Source: Ulva prolifera (taxonomy: Eukaryota > Chlorophyta > Ulvophyceae > Ulvales > Ulvaceae). Taken from it: a DNA stretch of 64,000 nucleotides. This document shows positions 38,396 through 54,770 of this stretch, piece after piece. Position numbers and translations under genes: made by a program. The notes beneath the pieces are model-generated. The model saw only the letters and a program-made list of their open reading frames with translations, ran no database searches and was not told the DNA's origin. Within the stretch, counting starts at the first letter, position 1. Each line of letters starts with the position of its first letter. The DNA is taken from the NCBI GenBank assembly GCA_023078555.1, contig CM041196.1, positions 4,785,658 through 4,849,657 of the forward strand, written 5' to 3'.

Positions 38396-41065
38396 CTAGA
38401 AGCGGGCGCCGCTGGAGGCGGCATCCCCCTGGGCCTCGGCATAGATGCCCATCACGCTGTGGCCACCGTCAACGGCGAGCGTCTGCCCCGTCATGTACGC
38501 CGCCGCCGGCGACGCCAGGAAGGCCATCACCGCTGCACCCGCCGCCGCTGTCGCTATCGCACATGCATGGGCGCTGAGGTGCCATACACGTGGCCATGTT
38601 TGGGTTCCTCGGTGTCAGTGGCATGTGTGCACGCCGGAAGAGGGGTGGGCGCACCGGCGATCTCGGCGGGGTGGCCGATGCGGCCGAGCGGCATGCGGCC
38701 AAGCACGACGGCCTCGTACTGCGGGTCGGCGTGCAGCGCGGCGGCGGCGGCGTTGACGCGGATGCCGTCCCGCGCCCACTCACACGCGAGGTTCTTGGTC
38801 AGCTGGTTCAGTGAGGCTGCAGCAGCGCTGGCACGGTGTTTGTGCGAGGCATCTGTGGCTGACGGGTTCAGCAAAGTTCCAAAGCACCAAGTGGCTCCCA
38901 CGTACTTGGGGTGACACGCTTGAGGGGGGCCCGGGTGTGGGCTGTTGTGATCACGGTGGAAGAGAGGGGGGGGGGCCATCCAGGCTGGGGCAGCGTGCAA
39001 GGGGTCTGGTGTCCCAGCACTATGCAAACACACTATGTACCACAGATTCCCGCTGTAATTCTGGAAAATGGTCAATGTGCTGTGAGCGGCCTCGGCAGGC
39101 CTAACAGGGGTGCAAGTGACTGTGCAATGCAGCAGGCTAAACTGCAAAAACTGTGTGGCGCAGGGGCCACGTGAGGCCTAGTGATCAACACCTCCGTCAC
39201 CCGCAGCAGCACAGCGGCCAGTTCGCACACATGCATGCATGCTCACTCGCTCACGTTTGCAGGAGCCCTGCCAAGTCTGCCATTTGATCAAAGGTGAAAA
39301 AGCCTCACCTTTGGTCATGGCGTACATGCAGCCGCTCTTCATCGCCTGCGGCCCGCTCGCCACGGACGAGTTGAGCACAATGCTACCGCCCGCCTTGGCC
39401 AGCGCCGGGTGGCACAGCTGGCTCAGCTGAAGCGCGGACTGCACGTTGGTGGCCATCAGGAATGCGAGGTCCTCCGCTGTGGCGTCGAGGGCGGCCTTGC
39501 GGAGGTTGGTGCCCACATTGTTGATCAGCACGTCCAGCCTGCCTGCATGGAATTTAACGTCTGACTACACACATAGATGCTCAGCCTTTGGCCTGTCTCT
39601 TCAAGGCATCGTGCGGCTGAAGTGAGGCTGTAGAAGTGTGTATGTTGGGCCTGTTGGTCCCATCACACTGCAGCGTGAAGAGGCCTGAATGCTCACCTAG
39701 CTGTGTGCAACACCCGATCCGCCTCTTCCAGGCCACACCTGACCATCATGCGAGATTCGCATGCAATCGACATCAGCGGCGGTGTGATCACAACCACAGT
39801 CCAACACTGATGTATGTGAAGCAGTCTGCATCGTGCGCAAGCAAGGACAGGCCTGCCCCACACGCAGCATGCAGCTGTAGAGGTGCCCCATGTCGTTGCG
39901 TGACAGGGCTTATTGCTACGCTAGTCGGGAGTGGCATGGTGATGCATGGAATGAAATGCCGCCCGGGTACAGGTGTGGCAGAGCTGACCAGACATCCACG
40001 TGAACATGCCGATTCCACCACGGTCCGCACAGACCATGGTGATTTGCTTCTGGATGTCAGTATGCACTCGCTTTAAGGATGCTAGTTAGTGATGTCGATG
40101 GGCTCTACTGCCTGGTTCTCTGCGATGAGCGGCTGTACTGATACAAAGGTCTGCCTGCCAGTGGGATTGACAGTGGTAATGTGCACTGATGAAAGCAAAT
40201 GCCTTAAATGATCCCATAACAATGGATGCATACCGTCAAAGAACGTCATCGCTTTCGCCACCAAGTCCTTGGCATCTTCGAGGTTGCAAACATCTGCCGG
40301 GGAGCCTCCGACGACATGGCCTTTGTCGCTGAGGTTGGCGACGGTCTGGCTCAGCTTCCGCTCGTCTCGGGCACATGTGTACACCTTCGCTCCGAGCTTT
40401 GCAAACTCCTCAACGACGGCCTTGCCTATGCCTGAATCTCCGCGGACCTGTCAACTTACTGTGAATCAGTGGGTGATGCTCGTGTTGAGGCCCTGACGTG
40501 CGCATGCTGTTCCCAAACCGGCCTGGTCTGACTCTGGTGTCAGACACATAAACTATCACTGAGCAAGATGACATGCAAAGGCGTCTGAGTGGTATGTCTT
40601 GACATGTGTCCCGCATAATTGTATTCCTGGTTTACTTTCAAGAGTGAAGACGGCCTGCACCGGGATGTTGATGCATGATCTTGCCCATCCATTGACAGGT
40701 GGGCCCCAGCTGAGATGCATATAGCACATGACTGGACCTGGCTGACATTTGACACATACTCGTGATCTCATGGACACAACAGCTGTTGACAACGCTGTCT
40801 CTGTACTGATGCGATGGAAAGCTGATTGCGTTCACCAGCATCGGCTGCATGACCGTCCTGGCCTGGCTTCCCCAAGCACATGGCTTCAACTTTTAGGTCA
40901 TTCTCAGGAAACGTGAGTGCAAGATCGAAATCATTCCAATGTTATTTCCTTTATCAGTGGCTGGAGATCACCCCATGTTGACGCACCTGACGTGCCACCG
41001 GTGACCAGGACGCACTTGCCTTCCATCCCGAACAGCTTGGACGTGTAGCTGGCTGCACTTGCCAT
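38396..41065 (-). CDS. Tropinone-reductase-like SDR, paralogue A2 (post-catalytic motif deleted)
   Basis: Exons 40,987-41,065, 40,234-40,431, 39,309-39,542, 38,655-38,816 and 38,396-38,532; GT-AG borders; 810 nt, 269 aa. Start MASAASYTSKLFGMEGK, intact Rossmann motif VLVTGGTSG then GIGKAVVEE, NNVGTN, NSSVASG, catalytic YAMTK, C-terminal GQTLAVDGG. Compared with A1, exon 4 lacks exactly 30 nt: A1 reads RVNAVVPWYTATPAAAAAL, A2 reads RVNAAAAAL. The lost PWYxxTP segment follows the catalytic Lys and in SDRs contacts the nicotinamide and shapes the active site, so activity is doubtful although the frame is open. Substrate unknown. Confidence 0.82.
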
Positions 41066-42197
41066 TGTCAAAGTACATATGACGATGTGGAAGAAGAAAA
41101 GTTGAAAAAGTTCCACTTCGTATATCGCTGACGATCTACATGAGAAGAGCTGTAGATATGCGTGAGAAAGCGTCGCTATCGCGATCGCAAACGACGGGCG
41201 TGCAAAGTCAAACGGGGCTATTGCACGTGGGCATCGTCAAACAGAAGAATGTTCCATCATACAAGTTGCCAGTGCTCTTCAGGTAGTTCTGCCGAGCTCA
41301 GGATCGCGGACTATGCAGAACTGTGTTGCGCGCATGAACATGTGTCGGGGTACCAATAGCCATGGCAGGGAATACAAAGAGTGATATGCACAACCTCCTT
41401 TCGGGCTTGCAAGTCTGTGTGAGTGACTAACATGACGTGACGCAAGTGATTGACGATGTTGCGCTGGCTGCTGCGAGCTCTCTATTCAGTCGGTTTGCAG
41501 GCGAAATCAGCAGAGGTGATGTGAACGAGCATGCAGTGTGCATGTCACACTGACGAGGTGGATGCAGATCATGGGCCATGTGCAGCAACATTGACTTGGA
41601 AGTGACTTGGCTACGCTTTGGGATGCTTGTGTAGCCTTATGTGGAAGCTGCAGTTTGCAGGGGTACAGCGGCTGTGCCTCATTGCCAGAGCTTTAACACC
41701 ACAGCATGCTGCTGGGGACCGTGGCAAGGTCATACGGATCTATTGTTGAATTCCTTGGCACGATCAATCTGTAATTCTGTGATCATATGTGGCTTTGTAT
41801 CGCAAGTTCATGTATTCTGCCCATAGTCACATACGTCAGGCATGAACAGAACGGCAATCAAATCGTGCTGACGCAGCACATGACTGGTTACATCGGGTAG
41901 CTGTTGGCATTCCCAGGATGCACCACTCCGTTGACTGGAGCAAAACACACATTTCCCGGTGGATTTGAAAAATCCTGCAGGCCACCCTGAAAGCCCGTCC
42001 TTTTGCAGCCCCAACAACGAGCACCCACGCCATCTCTGTGCACACCACATGCACACGGGGCCATGGAGTGGTTTTATTACAAAAATGTCAACGGGTGCGA
42101 ACAGAAAAATCTTTTTGTTTACAAATCTGTGAATGGGCCCATGCAGTGGCCGGTCTGAAACGTGGCAGTTTTCAAGCGCACGTCACCACGACTTGCG
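41066..42197. other. Spacer between SDR-A2 and SDR-B2
   Basis: No gene; identical to 53,639-54,770 and homologous to 10,912-12,080. Confidence 0.6.
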
Positions 42198-44476
42198 CTA
42201 GCATGGCTGGTAGTCTGCGGCCACGTGGAACCCATTGGCGGACATGCCGCCGTCGATGGGCAGCACATGCCCGGTGATGAAGGACGCTGCAGCCGAGGCG
42301 AGGAACACCATCACACCTGCACACACACACCTCCTCAAGCACCGGCCGGCACACATCACACACCCACGTGGGTGTATCGGTGGCAAATTGGATGCAGGAA
42401 CAAGACAGCTGATGCGGGCAGCGACTTGATGGTGGCCCACGGCGGCAGCAGATGGGGTTGGTGGTCACTCGACTGCGAAGCTGCACCGGTATCCCAGACT
42501 ACAATGGTGGACTGCATCTCCCAGGATCGATGTTGAGCGTAACGTCCGTGGCGTATTTTCAATTCAGGCCGCGGCCAAACACGGGGCCCTTGATGTACCC
42601 CCGACGCAACCGTCTGCGTTCGGGCCGCAATAGAACCAGCACAACCACAGCGCGGTGACCTCGCATGACGGCATCGCGAGGCGCTTTGGCATCACAGAAT
42701 CCGTCTCGCAGGGGCACCTGAGAGTGACAAGGGGCGCGCCCGACGTCTCCTCCGGCTCGGCGATGCGGCCGAGCGGCGTGCGCGCCAGCACACCCTGCCG
42801 GAAGCCTTCGTCCTGCAGCGCCTGCCGCACGAGTGGCGTCGCGGCAAACCACGGCGCGACCGCGTTGACGCGGATGCCGTCCCGCGCCCACTCACACGCG
42901 AGGCTCCGCGTCAGCTGATTCAGCGCCGCTGCATACACCCCGCTGGGCTGGCACAGGCTGCCGCAGGGCACGGTTCCCTGGTGCCTCCGTGCATGCCAGA
43001 TTCTATGCAAGCTGCCGTGAGTAGCATGTCTTGCGGTAGCCGATTCCGCTGTTTGTGCGCTTGCCCCATGAGACCCCTGTGTCATCACGTGTTTGTCCAG
43101 GCAATTCATGTAGATCCTGGGAGGTGCACTTCGATGCAAAGACAGATGTGGACTGTGCGTTTGGGATTGGCTTACCTTTCGTCATCCCGTAGACGCATCC
43201 GCTCCACAGCGCCAGCGGGCCGCCAGCCACGGAGGAGTTAAAGATGATGGATGGTGCGCTGGATCTGGCGAGGTGCGGCCGGCAGAGCTGACAGAGACGC
43301 AGTGCAGAGCGCACGTTCGTTGCCATCATCATGTCAAAGTCCTCTGCAGTCGCGTCCTCAGCCTGCCGGCGGCGATTCGTGCCGACGTTGTTGACCAGAA
43401 CATCCAGCTGCCCTGAAATCATGGACATCTTTGAGCTCAGCTGCAGCTGAAGTTGACGATTTAGAGGGCGCGTACAGGAGGGGGTGCAGGCCTATTGCCA
43501 CCTGCGCATTGTTCGATGCTGAATGCCATTGGATGTACCCTTCCATTCCGTAATGAAAAGCAGATGACGTCCCTACCCTGCAGAAGACATCAAGGCCATG
43601 GCATGCCACCAGCATGAGGTCAGGCCTGAGGTGTTCGGTGAAAGTCACTCACGCTGTACCGGCTCGGTGGCCTGGATTCGGAGCTAGGTGGGCGAAAAAC
43701 TTGCCAATGTCTAGCTGCATTTGGCACGTGTCCGGGAGCAGGAGGCTGCGCAGGTTGGCCAGTGTCAGGCCCGTGAAAGAGATCTGGAATGCGGTGCCAG
43801 TACATCTTACACCTTGGTGCTGAGCAGTGATCTGTGACACACCTCCAAAGAAGGCGAGCGCCTGGTTGACCAGATGCTCAGCTGCGTCTGTGTCGGTGAC
43901 ATCCGCCATGCATCCTGCCACTGGTAAACCTTTAGCTTTCAGAGGCTCCAGCACAGTGTCTAGCTCAGCCTGGTCTCTCGAGCATGTATACACTCGAGCT
44001 CCTAACGCGGCAAACTCCCTGACAGCAGCTTTGCCAATGCCTGCAGAGGTACAGCGCCGTGAGACACCTGATCAACATGCCTTTTGATCGAGGCCTCTTT
44101 CGGCAATTCTGGTGGCTAGGCGTTCTAGACATTGGGCGGTCCTGGGCGTGACATTCCCCGCTGTGGCGCTCTGATCGACACGCCGGTTGAAGCTCCAACA
44201 TAATGAATGACAATTAGGTCGTTGCATGCCAGCTTTTCCCTCCTTACAATGTTTTCCACAGTCTTCGCACGCGCGTTGTGCTTGTATGAATGGGACAACG
44301 ACATTGCAGACGCAAACGTGAGCGTGCACGACACTTCTGTTCATGAAAGACCTGTGCATTGACGTACTTGGCACGAGCAGCGACGCTGCCGTCGGCATGA
44401 ACACACCTTTCGAGCCTCCGGTGATCAGAACACACTTCCTGTCCATTCCGAAACGTTCAAATGTGCGCTCAGCCAT
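42198..44476 (-). CDS. Tropinone-reductase-like SDR, paralogue B2 (intact frame)
   Basis: Exons 44,407-44,476, 43,843-44,040, 43,176-43,412, 42,740-42,928 and 42,198-42,316; 813 nt closes in frame, 270 aa. Start MAERTFERFGMDRKCVLITG with TGGSKGIGK cofactor motif, YTCSRDQAELD, NNVGTNRRRQ, NSSVAGG, catalytic YGMTK, NAVAPWFAATPLV, GRIAEPEETSG, C-terminal ITGHVLPIDGG. All SDR catalytic features are present. The last intron appears to start with GC, not GT (CGG|GCGCGC): this is the only choice that keeps both the frame and the family alignment. Family role: NAD(P)H-dependent ketone reduction; substrate unknown. Sits tail-to-head behind SDR-A2 on the same strand. Confidence 0.82.
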
Positions 44477-45354
44477 CGTGCCGCGCTTCAGTCTACGTCA
44501 AGGAGGCGCTCCTCAAATGCTCAGTCGAATGTCGAGCAGTGTGGTGCTCGGCATTGCCTTACAAGACTTAAACTGGATGTTGACAAACGACCAACACAGT
44601 TGCAGTGACTTGTCTCGAATTCGCTGCTGCCGCTGCTGATCTGCCTTGCCCCGCGCCACGTGAAGGCACCGGCTCAACACTTTCAGACGCTGAAACAGAC
44701 ACCAAACAATCTATGGCATATGCAGATGCTCAATAGCTGTTATATAGATGCATCTAGTATCTGATGTGGGGGCATTTCTCTTGCGGAAACATGCCTGCTT
44801 TGAGCCCGGTGTGGTACAACTCTTCAGGAGGCAGCTCTTCTCTCATGCTTGGCGCAGCACTGTACATACATGTGTGGCAGCAAAGCAACTGCAATGGCCT
44901 ACACCAGGCACATGGGAATGCACGTGATGTTACCATTCTACTGCATAGATCATGCATCCATAAGGACCACTACTGCATTTTGGGATCCAGCCCCACGCCG
45001 TTACGACACACACACACCATGCATGTGGATACCTGCAGCCACAGTGAAGCGCCTCCAGCATCGGATGCTCAGGAGGGTTGCAATCTCGACAGGTACCCAC
45101 CGGCACACTGGCCATGTCCGTTTTGGCTGGCCTGGATATGGCTGCCCATGTATACACTCTGTGTCGGACAGCTGCACTCCGGTGTCATCTATCCCCCCCC
45201 CCCCCCCCCCCCCCCTGCCCAGCCATACACCTGTTCGGCAGGTGCGCCTGTTTACATATACACTGGTCTATAGTCTGCGACAGACAACCCAGAGAACAGG
45301 CTGCACCGCCGCCGCCGCGGTCAGCGGCCGCAACGCGCATTTGTCCACAATACC
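44477..45354. other. Spacer between SDR-B2 and the ATPase copy 2
   Basis: No gene; homologous to 57,048-57,935. Contains a C23 tract. Confidence 0.6.
45193..45215. repeat. Poly-C tract (C23)
   Basis: Homopolymer about 140 bp downstream of the ATPase copy 2 stop codon. Confidence 0.95.
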
Positions 45355-48346
<2,992 letters not shown>

Positions 48347-48633
48347 CTGCACGCATGCATGTGTACATGTGGACCAGGTGGGGCATCACTGCACGCTTCG
48401 TATTACACAAAATCGATCGCGGAACAATGACGCAGTGTACCGGACGACGTTAAAAGATTCGCTAGATCAGCCTGCGTTACATGGGGTCTGAAATTTCTAA
48501 TCTGTGTTGGGTCAGTCACCCCGAAAAATCATGATTACCTATACCTAGCGGAGTACCTAGAAAACCCAGCGTTACGCGTGACATGGCGAACGATTTCATT
48601 TAGTACGGTATTGCTCCCATCTCCGGTGGTCAA

Positions 48634-49888
48634 GTGGGCCGCCGGCCACGGAGGAGTTGAAGTTGATCGATGGTGAGCTGGAGCTGGCAGAGGTGCAGTG
48701 CAGAGCGCACGTTGGTTGCCATCATCACGTCAAAGTCCTCTGCGGTCGCATCCTCAGCCTGGCGGCGGCGGTTCGTGCCGACATTGTTGACGAGAACATC
48801 CAGCTGCCCTGGAATCATGGATATTGTTGAGCCTGTTTGCAACTGAGGTGAAGTAAGCGTAAATGACTGGTGCAGGAGCTCCTAGGAGATACGGGATCAA
48901 TGCCAGCTGTGTGAGTGTTGGAATTTCAAGCGAAGTTCGATTGGTTGTGCCCACACCTTCCATTTGCGGACAGCTGATGACATCCCGGCATATCATAGAA
49001 CGTGAAGGACACGGCATGCCACTAGCGTGAGTTCAGGCCTTGCGCATGCGACGACAAACACTCATGATCTACTAGCTCAGCGACACACACATTGCCTGCC
49101 ATGTCGAAGCTGCATTTGGCAAGCGTCGTGAGCAGGTGACTGTGCCAGCTGGCCAGCAGCAGGCTTGCTGATGAGAGTGGTATGGCATTCGGTGCCAGCA
49201 TATGTTACTTCTGGTGCTCAGAAGTGGTCTGTGTTACAAGGATGAAGGTGGCAGGGGTCTGTGACACACCTCTGAAGAAGGCAAGAGCTTGACTGACCAG
49301 ATGCCCAGCTGCGCCTGTGTCAGTGAAATCAGCCCGGTAGCCTTCCACTGATAGACCTCTGGCCTTCAGAGGCTGCAGCACAGTGTCTAGCTCCGCCTCG
49401 TCTCTCGAGCATGGAAACACTCGAGCTCCTACCGCAGCAGATTCCTTGACAGTAGCTTTGCCAATACCTGCAGAGGTGCAACGCCATGGATCACCTGATC
49501 AGCATGTATTTTCAAAGACGCCTCTTACAGCGAGGCTCGTGGCTCAGCGTTCGAGGAAATGAACGGCCCGGTGCGTCGAATTTACCACTGATCGACACGC
49601 CGGTTGCACCTTCAACGTAATGAAAGCCAACTAGGTCGAGACGTGCGAATGATCTCACCCGATAACTGCTTTCAAAGTCTTGGCACGCGCTGTGCTTGTG
49701 TAAACGTTCAAGTGATTGCCGACGAAAACGTGATCAAGCCCGACACTGCTGTTCCCGTAGACACTGTGCACTGACATGCTTAGCTATGGCAGCGACGCTA
49801 TCGTCATCATGAACACACATTTCGAGCCTCCAGTGACCAGAACACAGTTTGTATCCAGTCCGAACCGTTCAAATGTGCGGTCAGCCAT
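48634..49888 (-). pseudogene. SDR paralogue D2, truncated
   Basis: Exon 1 49,819-49,888 (MADRTFERFGLDTNCVLVTG), exon 2 49,270-49,467 (FPCSRDEAELDTVLQPL, no insertion), exon 3 fragment 48,634-48,808. Exon 3 carries the same 23-bp net deletion as D1 and is cut at 48,634 by the junction with ATPase intron sequence. Exon 1 ends AAAT instead of AAAG, so splicing would make the second Rossmann glycine a cysteine. Exons 4 and 5 are absent. Confidence 0.8.
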
Positions 49889-50943
49889 CGTACCGCGCTT
49901 CAGTTCAGGTGAGATTCATTCCACACATGCTCCGCTGTGACTCTTCAGCAGTGCGGTACTCGACCTTGCCTTGGAAGCCTTGACATTATGAATGACAGAA
50001 GGTACACATGGAGGCGGGGTTTGGTCTCGAATGCGCTGCTTCCGCTTCTGACGTTCCTCTCCCCGCGCCACATGCAGGCGCTCGCTCAATGCTTTCGGAC
50101 ACTGCAACAAACATCAAAACGTCTATGCCACATGTACATGCTCGACGGCTGTGTATCAGCGTCATTCTTTCGGTGATGTAGGGGATCCTCTCTTCCAGGC
50201 AGCTGCTGTGAGCCAGGAGTGACTCCATGTTCAGAAGCCAGCTCTGCTGTCATGCTTGGCGTAGCATCGTGCACACATGTGTAACTGTACATGTGTACGA
50301 AGGACAAAGTATGCCAGGCAGGTAGCATCGCAGGCAACAAGCAGGGGAGCCTCACAACCACACAACCAGCAACACGCAGCACAGACCAGCACGCCCATGC
50401 AACCGAACACATCAGCACTCACCGAGGCCGCTGTACACACATGCGTGGGATGCATCTCCCCTCGCTCGCCGGCTGTTGGTCGCCTGTGCGGGGACTTTGC
50501 CGGCCGCCGCGCCGCCTGTTCCGCGTGATCCAGCGCCCGGGCACGTCCCGAGGTAGTGTGCGCAGCCGCTGCCTGCTAGGCAGGGTGGGCAATGCGGGGC
50601 TGTCGCCTCCACACGTGAACACCGCAGCGCTAGGAGTGCGTGGCACGCATGCGCAGTGCGCACGAGCCCCTAACCCCTAACCCCTGCTGCTGTCGAGCCC
50701 CGGTGCTGCCTGTCGGGTTAGGGGTTAGTGCGCACGAGCCCCGGTGCTGCCTGTCGGCGGCCGCCCGGAACGCATGCTCGCGCTTGCAAGCATGACAAAT
50801 TGCCAACAGCATGTGCAAGCAAGGAGTGCTAGCATCTATACACGGGCGAGGTGTCAGCCGCGTGCGTTCAAGCAGCCACCCTGCTAAGCGTGCCTGACAC
50901 AGTAGCTGCAGAGATGCCAGGTCCGCAAATTTCCGCTTGTTGT
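49889..50943. other. Inter-cassette spacer
   Basis: 49,889-50,560 is homologous to 18,972-19,610. 50,610-50,943 is homologous to 38,060-38,369 with an insertion of telomere-like sequence. No gene. Confidence 0.6.
50667..50728. repeat. Interstitial telomere-like repeats, inverted pair
   Basis: CCCCTAACCCCTAACCCC at 50,667-50,684 and GGGTTAGGGGTTAG at 50,715-50,728, i.e. TTAGGGG-type units in opposite orientation 30 bp apart. They lie in a segment absent from the paralogous site near 38,150. Flanked by direct repeats of GTGCGCACGAGCCC. Confidence 0.6.
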
Positions 50944-50969
50944 TTGTTGGAGGAGCGTCAGATGCGGCA

Positions 50970-53638
50970 CTAGAAGCGGGCGCCGCTGGAGGCGGCATCC
51001 CCCTGGGCCTCGGCATAGATGCCCATCACGCTGTGGCCACCGTCAACGGCGAGCGTCTGCCCCGTCATGTACGCCGCCGCCGGCGACGCCAGGAAGGCCA
51101 TCACCGCTGCACCCGCCGCCGCTGTCGCTATCGCACATGCATGGGCGCTGAGGTGCCATACACGTGGCCATGTTTGGGTTCCTCGGTGTCAGTGGCATGT
51201 GTGCACGCCGGAAGAGGGGTGGGCGCACCGGCGATCTCGGCGGGGTGGCCGATGCGGCCGAGCGGCATGCGGCCAAGCACGACGGCCTCGTACTGCGGGT
51301 CGGCGTGCAGCGCGGCGGCGGCGGCGTTGACGCGGATGCCGTCCCGCGCCCACTCACACGCGAGGTTCTTGGTCAGCTGGTTCAGTGAGGCTGCAGCAGC
51401 GCTGGCACGGTGTTTGTGCGAGGCATCTGTGGCTGACGGGTTCAGCAAAGTTCCAAAGCACCAAGTGGCTCCCACGTACTTGGGGTGACACGCTTGAGGG
51501 GGGCCCGGGTGTGGGCTGTTGTGATCACGGTGGAAGAGAGGGGGGGGGCCATCCAGGCTGGGGCAGCGTGCAAGGGGTCTGGTGTCCCAGCACTATGCAA
51601 ACACACTATGTACCACAGATTCCCGCTGTAATTCTGGAAAATGGTCAATGTGCTGTGAGCGGCCTCGGCAGGCCTAACAGGGGTGCAAGTGACTGTGCAA
51701 TGCAGCAGGCTAAACTGCAAAAACTGTGTGGCGCAGGGGCCACGTGAGGCCTAGTGATCAACACCTCCGTCACCCGCAGCAGCACAGCGGCCAGTTCGCA
51801 CACATGCATGCATGCTCACTCGCTCACGTTTGCAGGAGCCCTGCCAAGTCTGCCATTTGATCAAAGGTGAAAAAGCCTCACCTTTGGTCATGGCGTACAT
51901 GCAGCCGCTCTTCATCGCCTGCGGCCCGCTCGCCACGGACGAGTTGAGCACAATGCTACCGCCCGCCTTGGCCAGCGCCGGGTGGCACAGCTGGCTCAGC
52001 TGAAGCGCGGACTGCACGTTGGTGGCCATCAGGAATGCGAGGTCCTCCGCTGTGGCGTCGAGGGCGGCCTTGCGGAGGTTGGTGCCCACATTGTTGATCA
52101 GCACGTCCAGCCTGCCTGCATGGAATTTAACGTCTGACTACACACATAGATGCTCAGCCTTTGGCCTGTCTCTTCAAGGCATCGTGCGGCTGAAGTGAGG
52201 CTGTAGAAGTGTGTATGTTGGGCCTGTTGGTCCCATCACACTGCAGCGTGAAGAGGCCTGAATGCTCACCTAGCTGTGTGCAACACCCGATCCGCCTCTT
52301 CCAGGCCACACCTGACCATCATGCGAGATTCGCATGCAATCGACATCAGCGGCGGTGTGATCACAACCACAGTCCAACACTGATGTATGTGAAGCAGTCT
52401 GCATCGTGCGCAAGCAAGGACAGGCCTGCCCCACACGCAGCATGCAGCTGTAGAGGTGCCCCATGTCGTTGCGTGACAGGGCTTATTGCTACGCTAGTCG
52501 GGAGTGGCATGGTGATGCATGGAATGAAATGCCGCCCGGGTACAGGTGTGGCAGAGCTGACCAGACATCCACGTGAACATGCCGATTCCACCACGGTCCG
52601 CACAGACCATGGTGATTTGCTTCTGGATGTCAGTATGCACTCGCTTTAAGGATGCTAGTTAGTGATGTCGATGGGCTCTACTGCCTGGTTCTCTGCGATG
52701 AGCGGCTGTACTGATACAAAGGTCTGCCTGCCAGTGGGATTGACAGTGGTAATGTGCACTGATGAAAGCAAATGCCTTAAATGATCCCATAACAATGGAT
52801 GCATACCGTCAAAGAACGTCATCGCTTTCGCCACCAAGTCCTTGGCATCTTCGAGGTTGCAAACATCTGCCGGGGAGCCTCCGACGACATGGCCTTTGTC
52901 GCTGAGGTTGGCGACGGTCTGGCTCAGCTTCCGCTCGTCTCGGGCACATGTGTACACCTTCGCTCCGAGCTTTGCAAACTCCTCAACGACGGCCTTGCCT
53001 ATGCCTGAATCTCCGCGGACCTGTCAACTTACTGTGAATCAGTGGGTGATGCTCGTGTTGAGGCCCTGACGTGCGCATGCTGTTCCCAAACCGGCCTGGT
53101 CTGACTCTGGTGTCAGACACATAAACTATCACTGAGCAAGATGACATGCAAAGGCGTCTGAGTGGTATGTCTTGACATGTGTCCCGCATAATTGTATTCC
53201 TGGTTTACTTTCAAGAGTGAAGACGGCCTGCACCGGGATGTTGATGCATGATCTTGCCCATCCATTGACAGGTGGGCCCCAGCTGAGATGCATATAGCAC
53301 ATGACTGGACCTGGCTGACATTTGACACATACTCGTGATCTCATGGACACAACAGCTGTTGACAACGCTGTCTCTGTACTGATGCGATGGAAAGCTGATT
53401 GCGTTCACCAGCATCGGCTGCATGACCGTCCTGGCCTGGCTTCCCCAAGCACATGGCTTCAACTTTTAGGTCATTCTCAGGAAACGTGAGTGCAAGATCG
53501 AAATCATTCCAATGTTATTTCCTTTATCAGTGGCTGGAGATCACCCCATGTTGACGCACCTGACGTGCCACCGGTGACCAGGACGCACTTGCCTTCCATC
53601 CCGAACAGCTTGGACGTGTAGCTGGCTGCACTTGCCAT
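50970..53638 (-). CDS. Tropinone-reductase-like SDR, paralogue A3 (post-catalytic motif deleted)
   Basis: Exons 53,560-53,638, 52,807-53,004, 51,882-52,115, 51,229-51,390 and 50,970-51,106. Coding sequence is identical to A2, including the intact VLVTGGTSG motif and the missing VVPWYTATPA segment in exon 4; predicted 269 aa. With A2 it forms a recent or recently converted pair. Same doubts about activity as for A2. Confidence 0.82.
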
Positions 53639-54770
53639 TGTCAAAGTACATATGACGATGTGGAAGAAGAAAAGTTGAAAAAGTTCCACTTCGTATATCG
53701 CTGACGATCTACATGAGAAGAGCTGTAGATATGCGTGAGAAAGCGTCGCTATCGCGATCGCAAACGACGGGCGTGCAAAGTCAAACGGGGCTATTGCACG
53801 TGGGCATCGTCAAACAGAAGAATGTTCCATCATACAAGTTGCCAGTGCTCTTCAGGTAGTTCTGCCGAGCTCAGGATCGCGGACTATGCAGAACTGTGTT
53901 GCGCGCATGAACATGTGTCGGGGTACCAATAGCCATGGCAGGGAATACAAAGAGTGATATGCACAACCTCCTTTCGGGCTTGCAAGTCTGTGTGAGTGAC
54001 TAACATGACGTGACGCAAGTGATTGACGATGTTGCGCTGGCTGCTGCGAGCTCTCTATTCAGTCGGTTTGCAGGCGAAATCAGCAGAGGTGATGTGAACG
54101 AGCATGCAGTGTGCATGTCACACTGACGAGGTGGATGCAGATCATGGGCCATGTGCAGCAACATTGACTTGGAAGTGACTTGGCTACGCTTTGGGATGCT
54201 TGTGTAGCCTTATGTGGAAGCTGCAGTTTGCAGGGGTACAGCGGCTGTGCCTCATTGCCAGAGCTTTAACACCACAGCATGCTGCTGGGGACCGTGGCAA
54301 GGTCATACGGATCTATTGTTGAATTCCTTGGCACGATCAATCTGTAATTCTGTGATCATATGTGGCTTTGTATCGCAAGTTCATGTATTCTGCCCATAGT
54401 CACATACGTCAGGCATGAACAGAACGGCAATCAAATCGTGCTGACGCAGCACATGACTGGTTACATCGGGTAGCTGTTGGCATTCCCAGGATGCACCACT
54501 CCGTTGACTGGAGCAAAACACACATTTCCCGGTGGATTTGAAAAATCCTGCAGGCCACCCTGAAAGCCCGTCCTTTTGCAGCCCCAACAACGAGCACCCA
54601 CGCCATCTCTGTGCACACCACATGCACACGGGGCCATGGAGTGGTTTTATTACAAAAATGTCAACGGGTGCGAACAGAAAAATCTTTTTGTTTACAAATC
54701 TGTGAATGGGCCCATGCAGTGGCCGGTCTGAAACGTGGCAGTTTTCAAGCGCACGTCACCACGACTTGCG
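53639..54770. other. Spacer between SDR-A3 and SDR-B3
   Basis: No gene; identical to 41,066-42,197. Confidence 0.6.

Larger units (their letters stand above)
38370..43808. repeat. Near-identical duplication tract, left copy
   Basis: By eye this matches 50,944-56,381 base for base except for one poly-G run (ten G ending at 38,975; nine G ending at 51,548). All derived reading frames agree at a constant offset of 12,573-12,574. Beyond both ends the copies diverge to about 80-95 percent. It contains SDR-A2 and most of SDR-B2. Confidence 0.9.
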
